Positions 11,708 through 20,040 of a stretch of DNA of 20,040 nucleotides are shown one piece after another (the stretch's first letter is position 1; each line of letters opens with the position of its first letter). The stretch comes from Symsagittifera roscoffensis. Its lineage: Eukaryota > Xenacoelomorpha > Acoela > Convolutidae. The notes under the pieces were generated by a model. That model had not been told where the DNA came from. It searched no databases and saw only the letters and a list, made by a program, of their open reading frames with translations. The stretch lies in the NCBI RefSeq assembly GCF_963678635.1, contig NW_026971748.1:1-20040 (forward strand), given 5' to 3'. The position numbers were made by a program, and so were the translations under genes.

Positions 11708-14055
11708 CTGAATCAGAAAATGTTCAACATTTAAAGTTTACTCTATATTATGTAACACTGTTACATGGCTTTTTTGAATGGAATTCAAAAAAGTGTATTG
11801 GTTGAAAACTTTATGACTTTTTAAAACTTTAAACTATAACGTTTGAATCAAAAAAGAATTTTTTTTGAAAAAGAAACTTTTGTAAGTTTTGGAAACTTGT
11901 CGTCAACGTTTTCAAGAAATGCAAGATTACCTTTTCCGAAGGTAGGGAAAACAACATCACAAATGCCAACCCATTCTTGCGTATCACATCTGTGGGCCAG
12001 AAGCGTTTGTGCTTCCAATGAAAGAACGTTTCCAGTGCCTTTATAACTAATGCTACTGGAATCAGAAAGCGGCTTTTGTTGTCGCTTGCCTTTCTCTTTC
12101 TGCAGCATGGCGTTTTGGGACATGACTTTCTTTAGGTCGTGATGAGTTTCCCATTTGTTTCGCTGGAAAAAACCCGACACGCGCGTCTCCGATACAACAA
12201 AGTTTGGATACTGTTTCACAAAAGCTTGTGCTCTAATTGTCTGTCTAATGTATCTTTGTTGATCTTGTCTACATCGCACAGCTTTTTCAACATCTTTGTA
12301 GGTGTGATTGACAATCTGGAAAAACGTGAGCGTATTGTTTCATACATCCAATTGATAAATTGTGATACTGTATAAAAAAACTGTGAAGTACAAATCAGCT
12401 GAAACAGTCGAAACTTTCCGAAAGTTTCCGAGTCGAAACGTTTTTTAAATTAAAAAAATTCTTGGAAAATCAAAGTAGTACCTTGTGAATTTCCTGCGTT
12501 TTGTGTTTCACCAGTTGAAATGCAGGATCTTTTGACAAAGGCATGAATTTTGCCACTTGACGATCGAGCAATGTCTTGGGTCGCTTAGCAGGCTCCATTT
12601 GAGCAGAAATCTAAACAGATCCTTCTAGAACGAATTCCCCGTTGTGTTCAAAGCATATTAGAAAGTTCAACTTCCACAGACTTATAAGTTAAAAGTTGAA
12701 ACGTACCATGTCAGAAACTGTGGCGGCAATTCTATTCACACGAAACTTGGTGTTTCCACTGGAGTTCACAAAAAAAAGTTCTGTTTTGACTTGGATTGGT
12801 TGCTCAGGGAAAGATCGGGTGAAAGAAATCTTTTCTTCCGGGACACTCTGAGGTAAGAAATGTGGTCGAACTTCAGTGTGATAAAGTTTCAAACCCTGTA
12901 CGAGCCATCGCGGCAAAATGTGATTCGAACGTTCAGTAGACACTAAACAAACAGTTTCACAATTTTGAAAAAAAGTTATACGGAAGAAATTCAAGATGAC
13001 TCACTTTCACTTGGTTCAATTGAAACCGTTATACAAGTATCGTCCGCATCTGACAATACCACAAACGTTTGTGCAACGGCATGAACAGACATGCAGCTTA
13101 TGGTTTTTTCTAGCATTGATGGCACGACATAACAGTATAAGAAGGCTGTCACAAGTTGAAATAACGAAACACGTTGTTGATGGGTTAAAAAACCCGATTC
13201 TTGGAAAACATCCAAGTGCTCTTTAACAATGTTTCGATTTCTTGCCTCTCGCAATGTTCATTTTGGTCGTCTTTGGACGAAGCAGCTTCAAGTTGTTCTT
13301 GAACGCGTGCAAGTTTTGCAGCTATCTAAACTCAAAACAAAAACTTTTAGTTGAACTACAAAAGTGAACAAAAACATTAGCTGAAAGTTTCCAACTCTTC
13401 TTGGTTTGAGCAGCAAAAATGCTTTTTGTTTCAAAACGAAAGGAATCTTACCTCGGTTTGCGAGTCATTGTTCGTTGGAATAACTCGTTTTGCCATATTC
13501 TCAGATGAAGAATCAGTCGGAGGCTCTGTACTTGAACTGCCAACCTGAGTGGCAGTCGCCGACTGCGGCGTGAACAGAGGTATTTCCCATGACAAAGTTG
13601 TTGATGAATGCTGGTTTGAAGGAGTTGATTCTGAAGGTTGAGAAAAAAAACGACTGAATTCTGTTCCATTGGCAATGTAATCATCATGATGATCAGTGGG
13701 CTGGCTGGCAATTTGATTTCTATGAAAAAACGCGGGATAAAAGTGTGGGTACACCGCTGGCATTGGGCTAATGAAGTTTGAATACCCTTCACTTCGAGAA
13801 GACACTTGCTGCGGAGTCTCCAATGTGTGGTAAGTATTGTCATTATGATGAAGGTTCAGCATAGGGCATAGGTCGGATGGGGGTTCCTAAAGGAACTTCC
13901 ACAGATGGGTGCTGTGCAAAATTTTGGTCGAAGCTCCGAGATGTACTACATCTGTTAGTAACAGACTGTTGACTAGATGGAGGTTCATTATGATCTCTAT
14001 GGAAAACAAGAGTTTCAAGTTGCGCAGTATTCACAGCAGGAAGTTCGGAGTCCAT
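11309..14055 (-). CDS. SET-domain histone lysine methyltransferase-like gene, KMT5A/PR-Set7-like, six exons, frame breaks
   Basis: Exons on the minus strand are 14055-13452, 13325-13005, 12942-12707, 12610-12482, 12315-11931 and 11707-11309, all bounded by GT and AG, with phases 0, 1, 0, 0 and 1 that agree across each junction. The product is ~690 residues. The N-terminal ~200 are rich in Pro, Ser, Gln and His. A charged helical stretch follows. Exon 5 carries a basic segment with a helix-turn-helix look (FVVSETRVSGFF). Exon 6 is the SET domain: GVVSTQAFQKDDIIMDYHG opens it, RLGRL-like CLGRLANHS is the pseudoknot motif, and NIEPYEQLRYGYGD is the C-terminal tyrosine region. SET domains transfer methyl groups from SAM to lysine, and the YHG opening resembles the H4K20 monomethylase KMT5A. 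Reading frame breaks occur near 13843-13862, 13187-13258 and 11373-11407. The start is the ATG at 14055. The domain call is firm, but substrate and activity are not known. Confidence 0.8.
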
Positions 14056-14491
14056 AGTTCAGGTTAACGAAACTTGGAATGAAATGAGAAGTGACTAGAA
14101 AGGATTGCAGAATCGAAGGGTGTTACTAACAACTTACTAATAATAGTATTTTTCAATAATTGAAGTTCAATTGGTGTTCAATTGGTACTCAAATTGGTTG
14201 TGATAATATGCCATATTATACTATATAATATTATACAGTGTATAATTGACTCTTAATTGCTGAATTACTGCAATAATATAAGATAGTATAATATGGCATA
14301 TTATCACAACCAATTTGAGTACCAATTGAACACCAATTGAACTTCAATTATCGTTTCAATAGTCGTTTTATGCGGTTAAACATAAAGGTTTAAATTGGTT
14401 GTTAAAAAATATACTCATCATGACAATTACTCATCATGAGTACAATGATTGTACTAAATATTATTCAATTAGATAAAACCGCTCATACAAG
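14056..14491. promoter_or_regulatory. Shared divergent intergenic region of the SET and Tudor-like genes
   Basis: These 436 bp separate the ATG of the minus-strand SET gene (14055) from the ATG of the plus-strand Tudor-like gene (14492), so both promoters should lie here. A perfect 69-bp inverted repeat occupies the middle (see separate entry). A small palindrome, GTACAATGATTGTAC, lies at 14440-14454. I did not identify a convincing TATA box or initiator. The regulatory role is inferred from position only. Confidence 0.5.
14156..14351. repeat. Perfect 69-bp inverted repeat with 58-bp spacer (MITE-like)
   Basis: The left arm 14156-14224 and right arm 14283-14351 are exact reverse complements. 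The arms begin ATAATTGAAGTTCAATTGG, and the outer part contains three near-repeats of TTCAATTGGT or TCAAATTGGT. The element is AT-rich with no coding capacity. Size and structure fit a miniature inverted-repeat transposable element, but I could not confirm a target-site duplication. Absence of any mismatch between arms points to recent insertion or arm correction. Confidence 0.85.
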
Positions 14492-16609
14492 ATGCTTCCA
14501 TCATTGTTCAAGGAAAAAGAAGAAGTGCAAGTTCTTGATGAAGTGACGTACAATTGGGAAGCCGCTAGAATACTGGGTTTCATTAGTAACTGGGGTGTGA
14601 GTGTCAAATGGACTGAATGGAAGGGTCCACCCGTACAGATAACAATTCCAGAAGACCTTTGCGACAATCGGAGGATGAAACATTGGAAAATAAGAAAGAC
14701 AATCAAAGTTGTTGAAGAGCCAGATAGGGCTAAAAGAAGAAACAAAAAAGATCCACTTCTGTTCAACCCAAGACGCTTAACTCGCAATACAGATGTTTTT
14801 TTTTCTGTGCTGCTTGTGAAACAGATTGCGTTGACAAATGCATTCTGATGACAGGGGTTATACTGTAAAACGATCCTTTCAAACGGGAATGTACATTGAG
14901 AATTTTGGACTCGGAGCACGATGAAAACCCCCGAGAAGAACCAGAGGCTAACATATTGGTTGTAAAATACAATCAACTTCGAAATCAAGGGCTCTTTGAA
15001 GATACGCTTACATCTGAGGTACTTATTCGCTTTGAAAAACATCTTTCAAAACATCACTCGGAAAGAAGTTCAACTTCAAAAGAAGTTTTTTTGAATAGCT
15101 GAAATTGAAAAACATATTTTAACTTCATTCATAATCTGTTTGAAATCGTGAATTGTTTCAGACATCTTTTTGTGACACGGCTACTTTAGTTTTGGAGCCA
15201 TGTGAGGTTCAGGATCTTCAACGTAATCCTACAAAAAGAGCTAAAAAAGACGAAAAAGAAATTGACATGCTGACACTTCTCGAAGCCACAGAAGACATAG
15301 TGTCTTTGACCTTTGTCCCTTGTTCCAACGGTGTCCTCAAGGTTTGTTAACAAAATAATTACAAGCATTGGAAGTGTGTGCCGCAGTTTTTTCAGATGTC
15401 ATAAAGTTAGGAATATATGTCTCAGCGCCCGATCAAAATATTTTGTATAAAAATTCAATTCTTTGTTTCTCAGGTTGGATCAACTGCTTTCTATGGAGGG
15501 GAAAATTGCAGAGTAGACAGCTTGGAGTTTGAAGGAAGGACAAAAAAGGCCTTTGCACAGTTGACATGCATAAATATCGAGGACATTTCTATAAGGATGC
15601 CTGCACTATTGGTTCAGCTAGCTTGTGAAGACTACCTCAAGGTAAAGTTTTTTTAATGAAACAATCCGAATTTTTATTGTCCCCGATTCCATGAAATTTA
15701 ACAATGCTTACGACTGAGAAATAAAACTATGAATTCATGTTCAAACCTTTAGCCATAAGGCCCGGAATACAGTGTCAAATGACAAAACATTGCCAATTTT
15801 TATCACAGGCTAAGGCCTACAATTTTCATTTGAAACTATCCGAATTTGTCAGTCCCGGATTCCATGGAATTTAACAACGCTTACGACTGAGAAACGAACT
15901 AGGAATTCATGTTCAAACCCTTATCCATAAGGCCCGGAATCCAGTGTCAAATGACAAAACATTGCCAATTTTTATCACAGGCTAATGCCTACAATTTTTT
16001 TTATCGTTTTCAAAAACTGAAATACTTTGTTCAAAAGTACAGGATTTTGGCACGTGAAAACAGGCTAATGCCTACAATTTTTTATCGTTTTCAAAAACTC
16101 AAATACTTTTATACAAAAGTACAGGATTTTGGCACGTGACCAATTTTGTAACATTTCAGCATGAAACGTGTGACTTCAATGCAATTGAACATCCAATCAA
16201 TTTATCGTTTGCGGTGTTTTCCGCCTTGAAACGTGTTGTTGGACTGGCTAGGGAGAAAAACTCCATCACTTTCAATCTTGGACCCGTGACCAAACTAACA
16301 AGACAAATAATGGGTTTTTCGACAGAATCCCAAAAGGAAGTGGTCAAGTTTAGTGCAGCAATATCCGAAGGAATTCGAGGCTGCCACAAATCTTGGGATT
16401 CTGTGTTGGGTAGCAGGTGGGATGTATTGCCCGCACAAAAAGACAATGGTCATGATACACTTATAAAGTATTTAAGGATTACAGAACACCGTGAATTCAC
16501 AAGTTTCAACTTACGATGCAACGTTCAAACGTGCACAGGCCACTACGCAAGTGAAGAAGACTACCGGACTCTTTTTTTCACACAACTTAGAACAGTCAAA
16601 ACCCCATAA
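14492..16609 (+). CDS. Four-exon gene with an N-terminal Tudor/Agenet-like module; function unknown
   Basis: Exons are 14492-15084, 15162-15341, 15474-15641 and 16160-16609, all with GT-AG junctions and all in phase 0; the stop is TAA at 16607-16609. The product is ~463 residues. Residues ~8-70 look like a Tudor/Agenet-type barrel (EVQVLDEVTYNWEAARILGF, then VSVKWTEW), a fold that often reads methylated lysine or arginine. A Cys cluster follows (CAACETDCVDKC). Further on come a charged basic segment (NPTKRAKKDEKE) and a C-terminal ~200 residues I do not recognise, with several Cys and His. Two breaks occur in exon 1: a one-base loss in the T run at 14796-14804, and an in-frame TAA at 14866-14868, after which the same frame continues open to the donor. 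It diverges from the SET gene and converges on the JmjC gene. The reader role is inference. Exon structure is well supported by frame continuity. Confidence 0.75.
15655..16140. repeat. Intronic copies of the foldback repeat family
   Basis: Intron 3 of the Tudor-like gene (15642-16159) is mostly repeat. A ~174-bp unit starting at 15658 is repeated at 15832; both copies carry a GAATTCATGTTCAAACC block, then GGCCCGGAAT, then TGACAAAACATTGCC. Its tail (ACAGGCTAATGCC to GATTTTGGCACGTG) is itself duplicated at an 83-bp offset (15977 and 16060). The same blocks make up the palindromic element at 18574-19356. No transposase is encoded. Confidence 0.85.
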
Positions 16610-16828
16610 TTTTTATTAGTTCAACTAGTTCAAAGTTTCAGTGTTTTCGCGTGAATGTGATCAATTCGAGTTTCATAATCTTCAAACCTGGACAATGTAA
16701 CTTTTTTCAAATCCGAAAATTGGCAATCAATTTTTTCTCTCTATTAAATGAAAGAAAACAAATTGTTTGCAAACACTTCAATTGGAAATGTTTCTCATGA
16801 GGCTCATAGTAAGAGCTTTAAGCTATGT
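16610..16828. other. Convergent 3' region, no gene recognised
   Basis: This is AT-rich sequence between the stop of the plus-strand Tudor-like gene and the predicted end of the minus-strand JmjC gene. It should contain both 3' untranslated regions. I see no conserved element. Confidence 0.45.
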
Positions 16829-19825
16829 TTATAGTAATTTATCCTGGAAAACAATACTGGATGACATCAAAAAGTATATTCAACTTTATACTATAAATTG
16901 TGTGAAAAATATTCAATATTTCAACTTGAGCATAATTATTACGTACGTTGTCTTTTACTAGGGAAACATGTTGTGCAAACGATGAGTCGTGTTTTTTCAG
17001 AATTTGAAACACGTCAAAAATTGCCGCGAGCTCATCGACATTTGCGTCGGATCCATCTCTGTAAACAAATTCAAAAATTTCAAAAAAAAACAGATTTTGT
17101 CATATTATTCCAGTTATTGATTTTGAGGTTACATTATTATAAACTTCAACCACAGATTTTCACAGTTGACTCTTTAAGATGATGTTAAACTTTCAAAGAT
17201 CTTAAACGACTCAATGTACTCGAGACACAATATGAGTAAGCGCAAGGAACGAGAAAGAAGGGTAGCATTCAGTGAACTTTGTTTTTTGAATGCATTCTGT
17301 CTTGAAGGTATCAACGGCCAGACGAAGATGATTCTTGAAAATGAAGTTAACTCCATAGGCGACAGAAACGCCTGTCGTCTCCACCTTATGAATCATACTC
17401 GCTGGCATGATTAAACCTTGTCGCGCTTTCAGCGTGATAGCTTGGCAACCCTCCCATATTCAAGCCTTCATGGGAACCGAAGAAAAATTTCCTTCGGGGC
17501 TGCTGCAGGAACTGGTTGAAGAGATCCTGGTTGATGCTCGTCGGGGCTATCAAGAAGAACGTCTTACATCCTTTCAGTAGAATATAGAGGACTGATGTGC
17601 TGGAAAAATCTTGAAGAACATTGTCACAGCGCCATCTTGAGAAATGAGAAGAAAGTTAGACTCTTTATTGGGCCGATATGCTGCGGGCAAACTTTTTGAA
17701 TGAATGTGTCCCAGCGAGGTAATCGATAGGAATGACGGTTGTGTAAATTTTGTGATTTTTTGATGTGCGGCATCAGCGTCAATAAACTTGTAAAACATGG
17801 GAGGTGTTTTTCTGAACAACTGATCCACCTCTTTTCCATCAATTATCCTTGTTTGTTCCTGGAATGGTTCAATACTATAACTTAGTAAGAAATTAGAAAT
17901 TGAATTGAAAAAATTTCGGAAAATCATCCAGAGACATTTCAACCTCAACTTTCAGTGAATGAATGAATGACGGTCATGATAAAAATTTTATACTGGCAAC
18001 CTTTGCTGGCAAATCTTTTGAAAAGAAAGCGTACTAAAGCGTTAGTAGTACTAACCCTGAAATTCGAGTCGTACGAGCGGAGGGTTAATGGTTTTTTGTA
18101 ACCTTCCAATAGAAGCTTCACGACGTTTGGGTTGTCGAGGACTGATTGTGACACTTTTGACGTGAAGCCGTTGAATCGAAAGGCGTCAGGAACAAAAACA
18201 GCATATTCTGAATTCAAAAACTCTGCTTCCTGAAGGACACTTTCGATATGTCGCGCTTCAACTGTCCTTACCAACGATTTCGCGATTTTTACCTGTGAAC
18301 ATAATTTTTATCTGTGTGAAACACTTTTCATTTTTTACGAAAATGAAAACTCACGCAGGATAACACTCTTGGTAAATCTTGGATAGTCGTGAAGCTCTCC
18401 AGTTGCCTCAAATGCAATATGCGTGAGTCTTTCGGCAAGACTATCTTTACAGAAGGCCAGATAGAAGCGGCCTTAGAATCCACTCTAGTCTGTTTTGCTT
18501 GCTGAAAAAAGGAAGTAAGTGGGTAGTTTGTCCGGGTGAGTCAAACCCATTTGAAAAAACCCAAAGAACCAGCGTTGTGACTTCATTTAAAAAAACTAAC
18601 TCCATTCTTCATTCAAGAAATATCATATTTCTATTTCTATCATAAATAATGATTATTTTCACTAAACGTGCCAAAATCCTGTACTTTTGAACAAATTTTT
18701 TCGAGCTTTTGAGAACGATAAAAAAATTGTAGGTTGTGACTTCATTTAAAAAAATTAACTCCATTCTTCATTCAAGAAATATCATATTTCTATTTCTATC
18801 ATTAATAATGATTATTTTCACTAAACGTGCCAAAATCCTGTACTTTTGAACAATATTTTTTCGAGCTTTTGAGAACGATAAAAAAGTTGTAGGCATTGGC
18901 CTGTGATAAAAATTGGCAATGTTTTGTCATTTGACACTGAATTCCGGGCCTTATGGCTAAATGTTTGAACATGAATTCCGAGATCAATTTTTTGCATAGT
19001 TGACAGCATTCGAAAGTGCCATGGATTCCGGGCCTAATGAATATCTCTCCGGAATCCATGGCACTTTCGAATGCTGTCAACTAGGCAAGGAATTGATCTC
19101 GAAATTCATGTTCAAGCCTTTAGCCATGAGCCCCGGAATCCAGTGTCAAATGACAAAACATTGCCAATTTTTATCACAGGCCAAGGCCTACAACTTTTTT
19201 ATCGTTCTCAAAAGCTCGAAAAAATTTGTTTAAAAGTACTGGATTTTGGCACGTTTAGTGAGAATAATTTTTGTTGAATGAAGAATGGAGTTCATTTTTT
19301 CACAGTTCACAGGCCTACAATTTTTTTATTGTTCTCAAAAGCTCGAAAAAATTTGTGAGTTTTTCGAGATTAATGATTAACAATGTTACCTTGTTTGCAG
19401 TTGAACTTTGCTATTCTTCTGTATCAAGAAGATTCAAGTTGAACTTAAAGACATCCCCAACTGCAGAGTCAACTTCAGCTGTTTCAAACAGTTCTTCCTC
19501 TTCAAGAGGAAGCTTTTCCTGTGCAGTTCCCGGACTTTTCGTAGAACTCGTTGAAGGTTCTTCTTCCTCTTCCAGTGGAAGTTCAGCATTTTCTTGGTTC
19601 ACTGAACAGGATGTTGTTGGCAACATTTGTGCTGTTCCTGCCTGTGGAGAACTCGTTGAAGGTTCTTTTTCCTCTTCCAGTGGAAGTTCAGCATTTTCTT
19701 GGTTCACTGAACAGGATGTTGTTGGCAACATTTGTGCTGTTCCTGCCAGTGGAGAACTCGTTGATTTTTTTGGCTTGTTGAAGTTGACTGGGCAAATGAA
19801 ACACCTGGGAGTCAACTGCGTCCAT
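16829..19825 (-). CDS. JmjC-domain histone demethylase-like gene (KDM2/KDM7 type), disrupted
   Basis: Exons on the minus strand are 19825-19390, 18501-18355, 18292-18056 and 17858 to ~17170, with probable small exons 17058-16947 and 16843-16829. The first three junctions are all phase 0. Exon 1 encodes an acidic, Ser/Thr-rich tail with two 35-residue repeats. Exons 2-4 lead into a JmjC fold: NFLLISQDGAVT, DFSSTSV, LLKGCKTFFLIAPT, GLIMPASMIHKVETTG and GVNFIFKNHLRLAVDTFKTE follow the order of KDM2/KDM7 enzymes, which remove methyl groups from histone lysines using Fe(II) and 2-oxoglutarate. The distal His (IHKV) and the Lys in GCK are present. The His of the HxD iron motif is not visible, because the frame breaks there and the position reads Phe or Leu. 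Other breaks are an extra A in A7 (19765-19771), an in-frame TAG at 19411-19413, and shifts near 17445 and 17215. The last two exons are tentative. Confidence 0.78.
17170..17858 (-). other. JmjC domain exon with multiple frame breaks
   Basis: The acceptor CCATTCCAG opens the exon. Three successive frames together give one JmjC domain. Frame one is open to 17574 and holds NFLLISQDGAVT. Frame two, from ~17610, holds DFSSTSV, KGCKTFFLIAPT and FFFGSHEGLNMGG. Frame three, from ~17445, holds CQAITLKARQG, the distal His in IHKV, and the closing strands. A fourth shift near 17215 would allow the tail YIESFKIFESL. Each switch is a single base, and family-typical residues meet at each switch. Confidence 0.75.
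18574..19356. repeat. Foldback element with large imperfect palindrome, in JmjC intron 1
   Basis: The innermost arms, 18997-19031 and 19049-19083, are perfect 35-bp reverse complements around a 17-bp spacer. Complementarity continues imperfectly outward to about 18757 on the left and 19292 on the right (ends AACTCCATTCTTCATTCAA and its complement). The left outer part is tandemly duplicated at an offset of 159 bp (18574 and 18733), and a further fragment lies at 19310-19356. It fills most of the 888-bp intron 18502-19389. It contains no protein-coding gene. It shares sequence with the repeats at 15655-16140. Confidence 0.88.
19544..19767 (-). repeat. 105-bp tandem repeat encoding a 35-residue acidic repeat
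   Basis: GAACTCGTTGA starts at 19544, 19649 and 19754, giving two full 105-bp units and the start of a third. On the minus strand each unit encodes AGTAQMLPTTSCSVNQENAE followed by LPLEEE and EPSTSS. The period is a multiple of three, so the frame is kept. It lies in exon 1 of the JmjC gene, and its Pro/Glu/Ser/Thr composition suggests a disordered segment. Confidence 0.85.
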
Positions 19826-20011
19826 GTCTAAACACAACTTGTCTATATTGACTATGATTTCCGAAGTTTGGAATCCAAAATCTTACATAACAAAAAAAAT
19901 TGGTTGAAAATCATGTTCAACATTCAAGTTGCAATTGATTATTTTATTATTTTATTTTATTTCAGTCACTAAAATAGCGGTTATTTTTTATTGCAAAATT
20001 ATTTTTTTCAG
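19826..20011. other. Upstream region of the JmjC gene, AT-rich
   Basis: AT-rich sequence upstream of the JmjC start, containing runs such as ATTTTATTATTTTATTTTAT at 19939-19959. It may hold the JmjC promoter, or part of an intron of the plus-strand gene suggested at 20012. No specific site was identified. Confidence 0.35.
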
Positions 20012-20040
20012 TTGGCCAAAAGCAACCCAGTGCCTGAGGG
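20012..20040 (+). CDS. Possible internal exon of a plus-strand gene, cut by the window edge
   Basis: A strong acceptor (ATTATTTTTTTCAG) ends at 20011, and the following 29 bases are open in the frame LAKSNPVPEG. No upstream plus-strand exon is visible. Too little sequence remains to identify a product. Confidence 0.3.

Noticed and set aside
14461-15042. 193-codon minus-strand open frame
   Set aside because: It lies opposite exon 1 of the Tudor-like gene, whose spliced frame continues through three more exons. It is best explained as an antisense shadow.
15909-16139. 76-codon plus-strand open frame
   Set aside because: It lies inside the intronic repeat and reads through its 83-bp duplication.
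10557-20040. Transposase, integrase or reverse transcriptase that would mobilise the cluster
   Set aside because: I looked in all frames for DDE-, RT- or YR-like motifs and found none. Only non-coding inverted-repeat elements are visible.
1-20040. CRISPR array, tRNA or rRNA genes, telomeric repeats
   Set aside because: Repeat lengths and lack of unique spacers exclude CRISPR. No tRNA-like cloverleaf, rRNA core sequence or short G-rich telomere repeat was seen.

Overview
This window is eukaryotic nuclear DNA, most likely from an invertebrate animal. The right half carries intron-split genes with short introns (62 to ~890 bp), GT donors and pyrimidine-rich (T)nCAG or TTTAG acceptors. The left half is long tandem satellite DNA. 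I see no operons, ribosome binding sites or other prokaryotic signals. The splice signals would fit a nematode or a small crustacean, but I cannot place the species.

Layout. Bases 1-3150 hold a satellite with a ~700-720 bp period, and each unit is itself two diverged halves of ~355 bp. Bases ~3150-10556 hold a second, sequence-unrelated satellite of 21 full ~350 bp monomers plus a truncated one. A block of nine monomers (3883-7038) is repeated almost unchanged at 7039-10192, giving a ~3.15 kb higher-order repeat. Bases 10557-10940 are a short stretch dense in GGAATCC motifs, and 10936-11308 show no gene.

The gene island follows. (1) On the minus strand, 14055 to 11309, a six-exon gene ends in a SET-type lysine methyltransferase domain resembling KMT5A/PR-Set7. 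(2) Diverging from it on the plus strand, 14492-16609, a four-exon gene starts with a Tudor/Agenet-like module followed by a Cys cluster. (3) Converging on that gene from the right, on the minus strand, 19825 to ~16829, a gene carries a JmjC domain of the KDM2/KDM7 type. The SET and Tudor-like genes share a 436-bp intergenic region that contains a perfect 69-bp inverted repeat. Two introns, one in the Tudor-like gene and one in the JmjC gene, hold copies of the same foldback repeat family, which also carries the GGAATCC motif. At the extreme right edge a plus-strand acceptor site suggests another gene begins.

Taken together the three genes look like a writer, a reader and an eraser of histone lysine methylation next to a large satellite array. 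All three have single-base frame breaks, and two have in-frame stops, yet their splice sites and splice phases are intact. They are therefore either recently decayed copies or real genes in an assembly with indel errors. The JmjC copy also lacks a visible histidine in its HxD iron-binding motif. Linkage of these domains is seen in the sequence. A shared function is inference.
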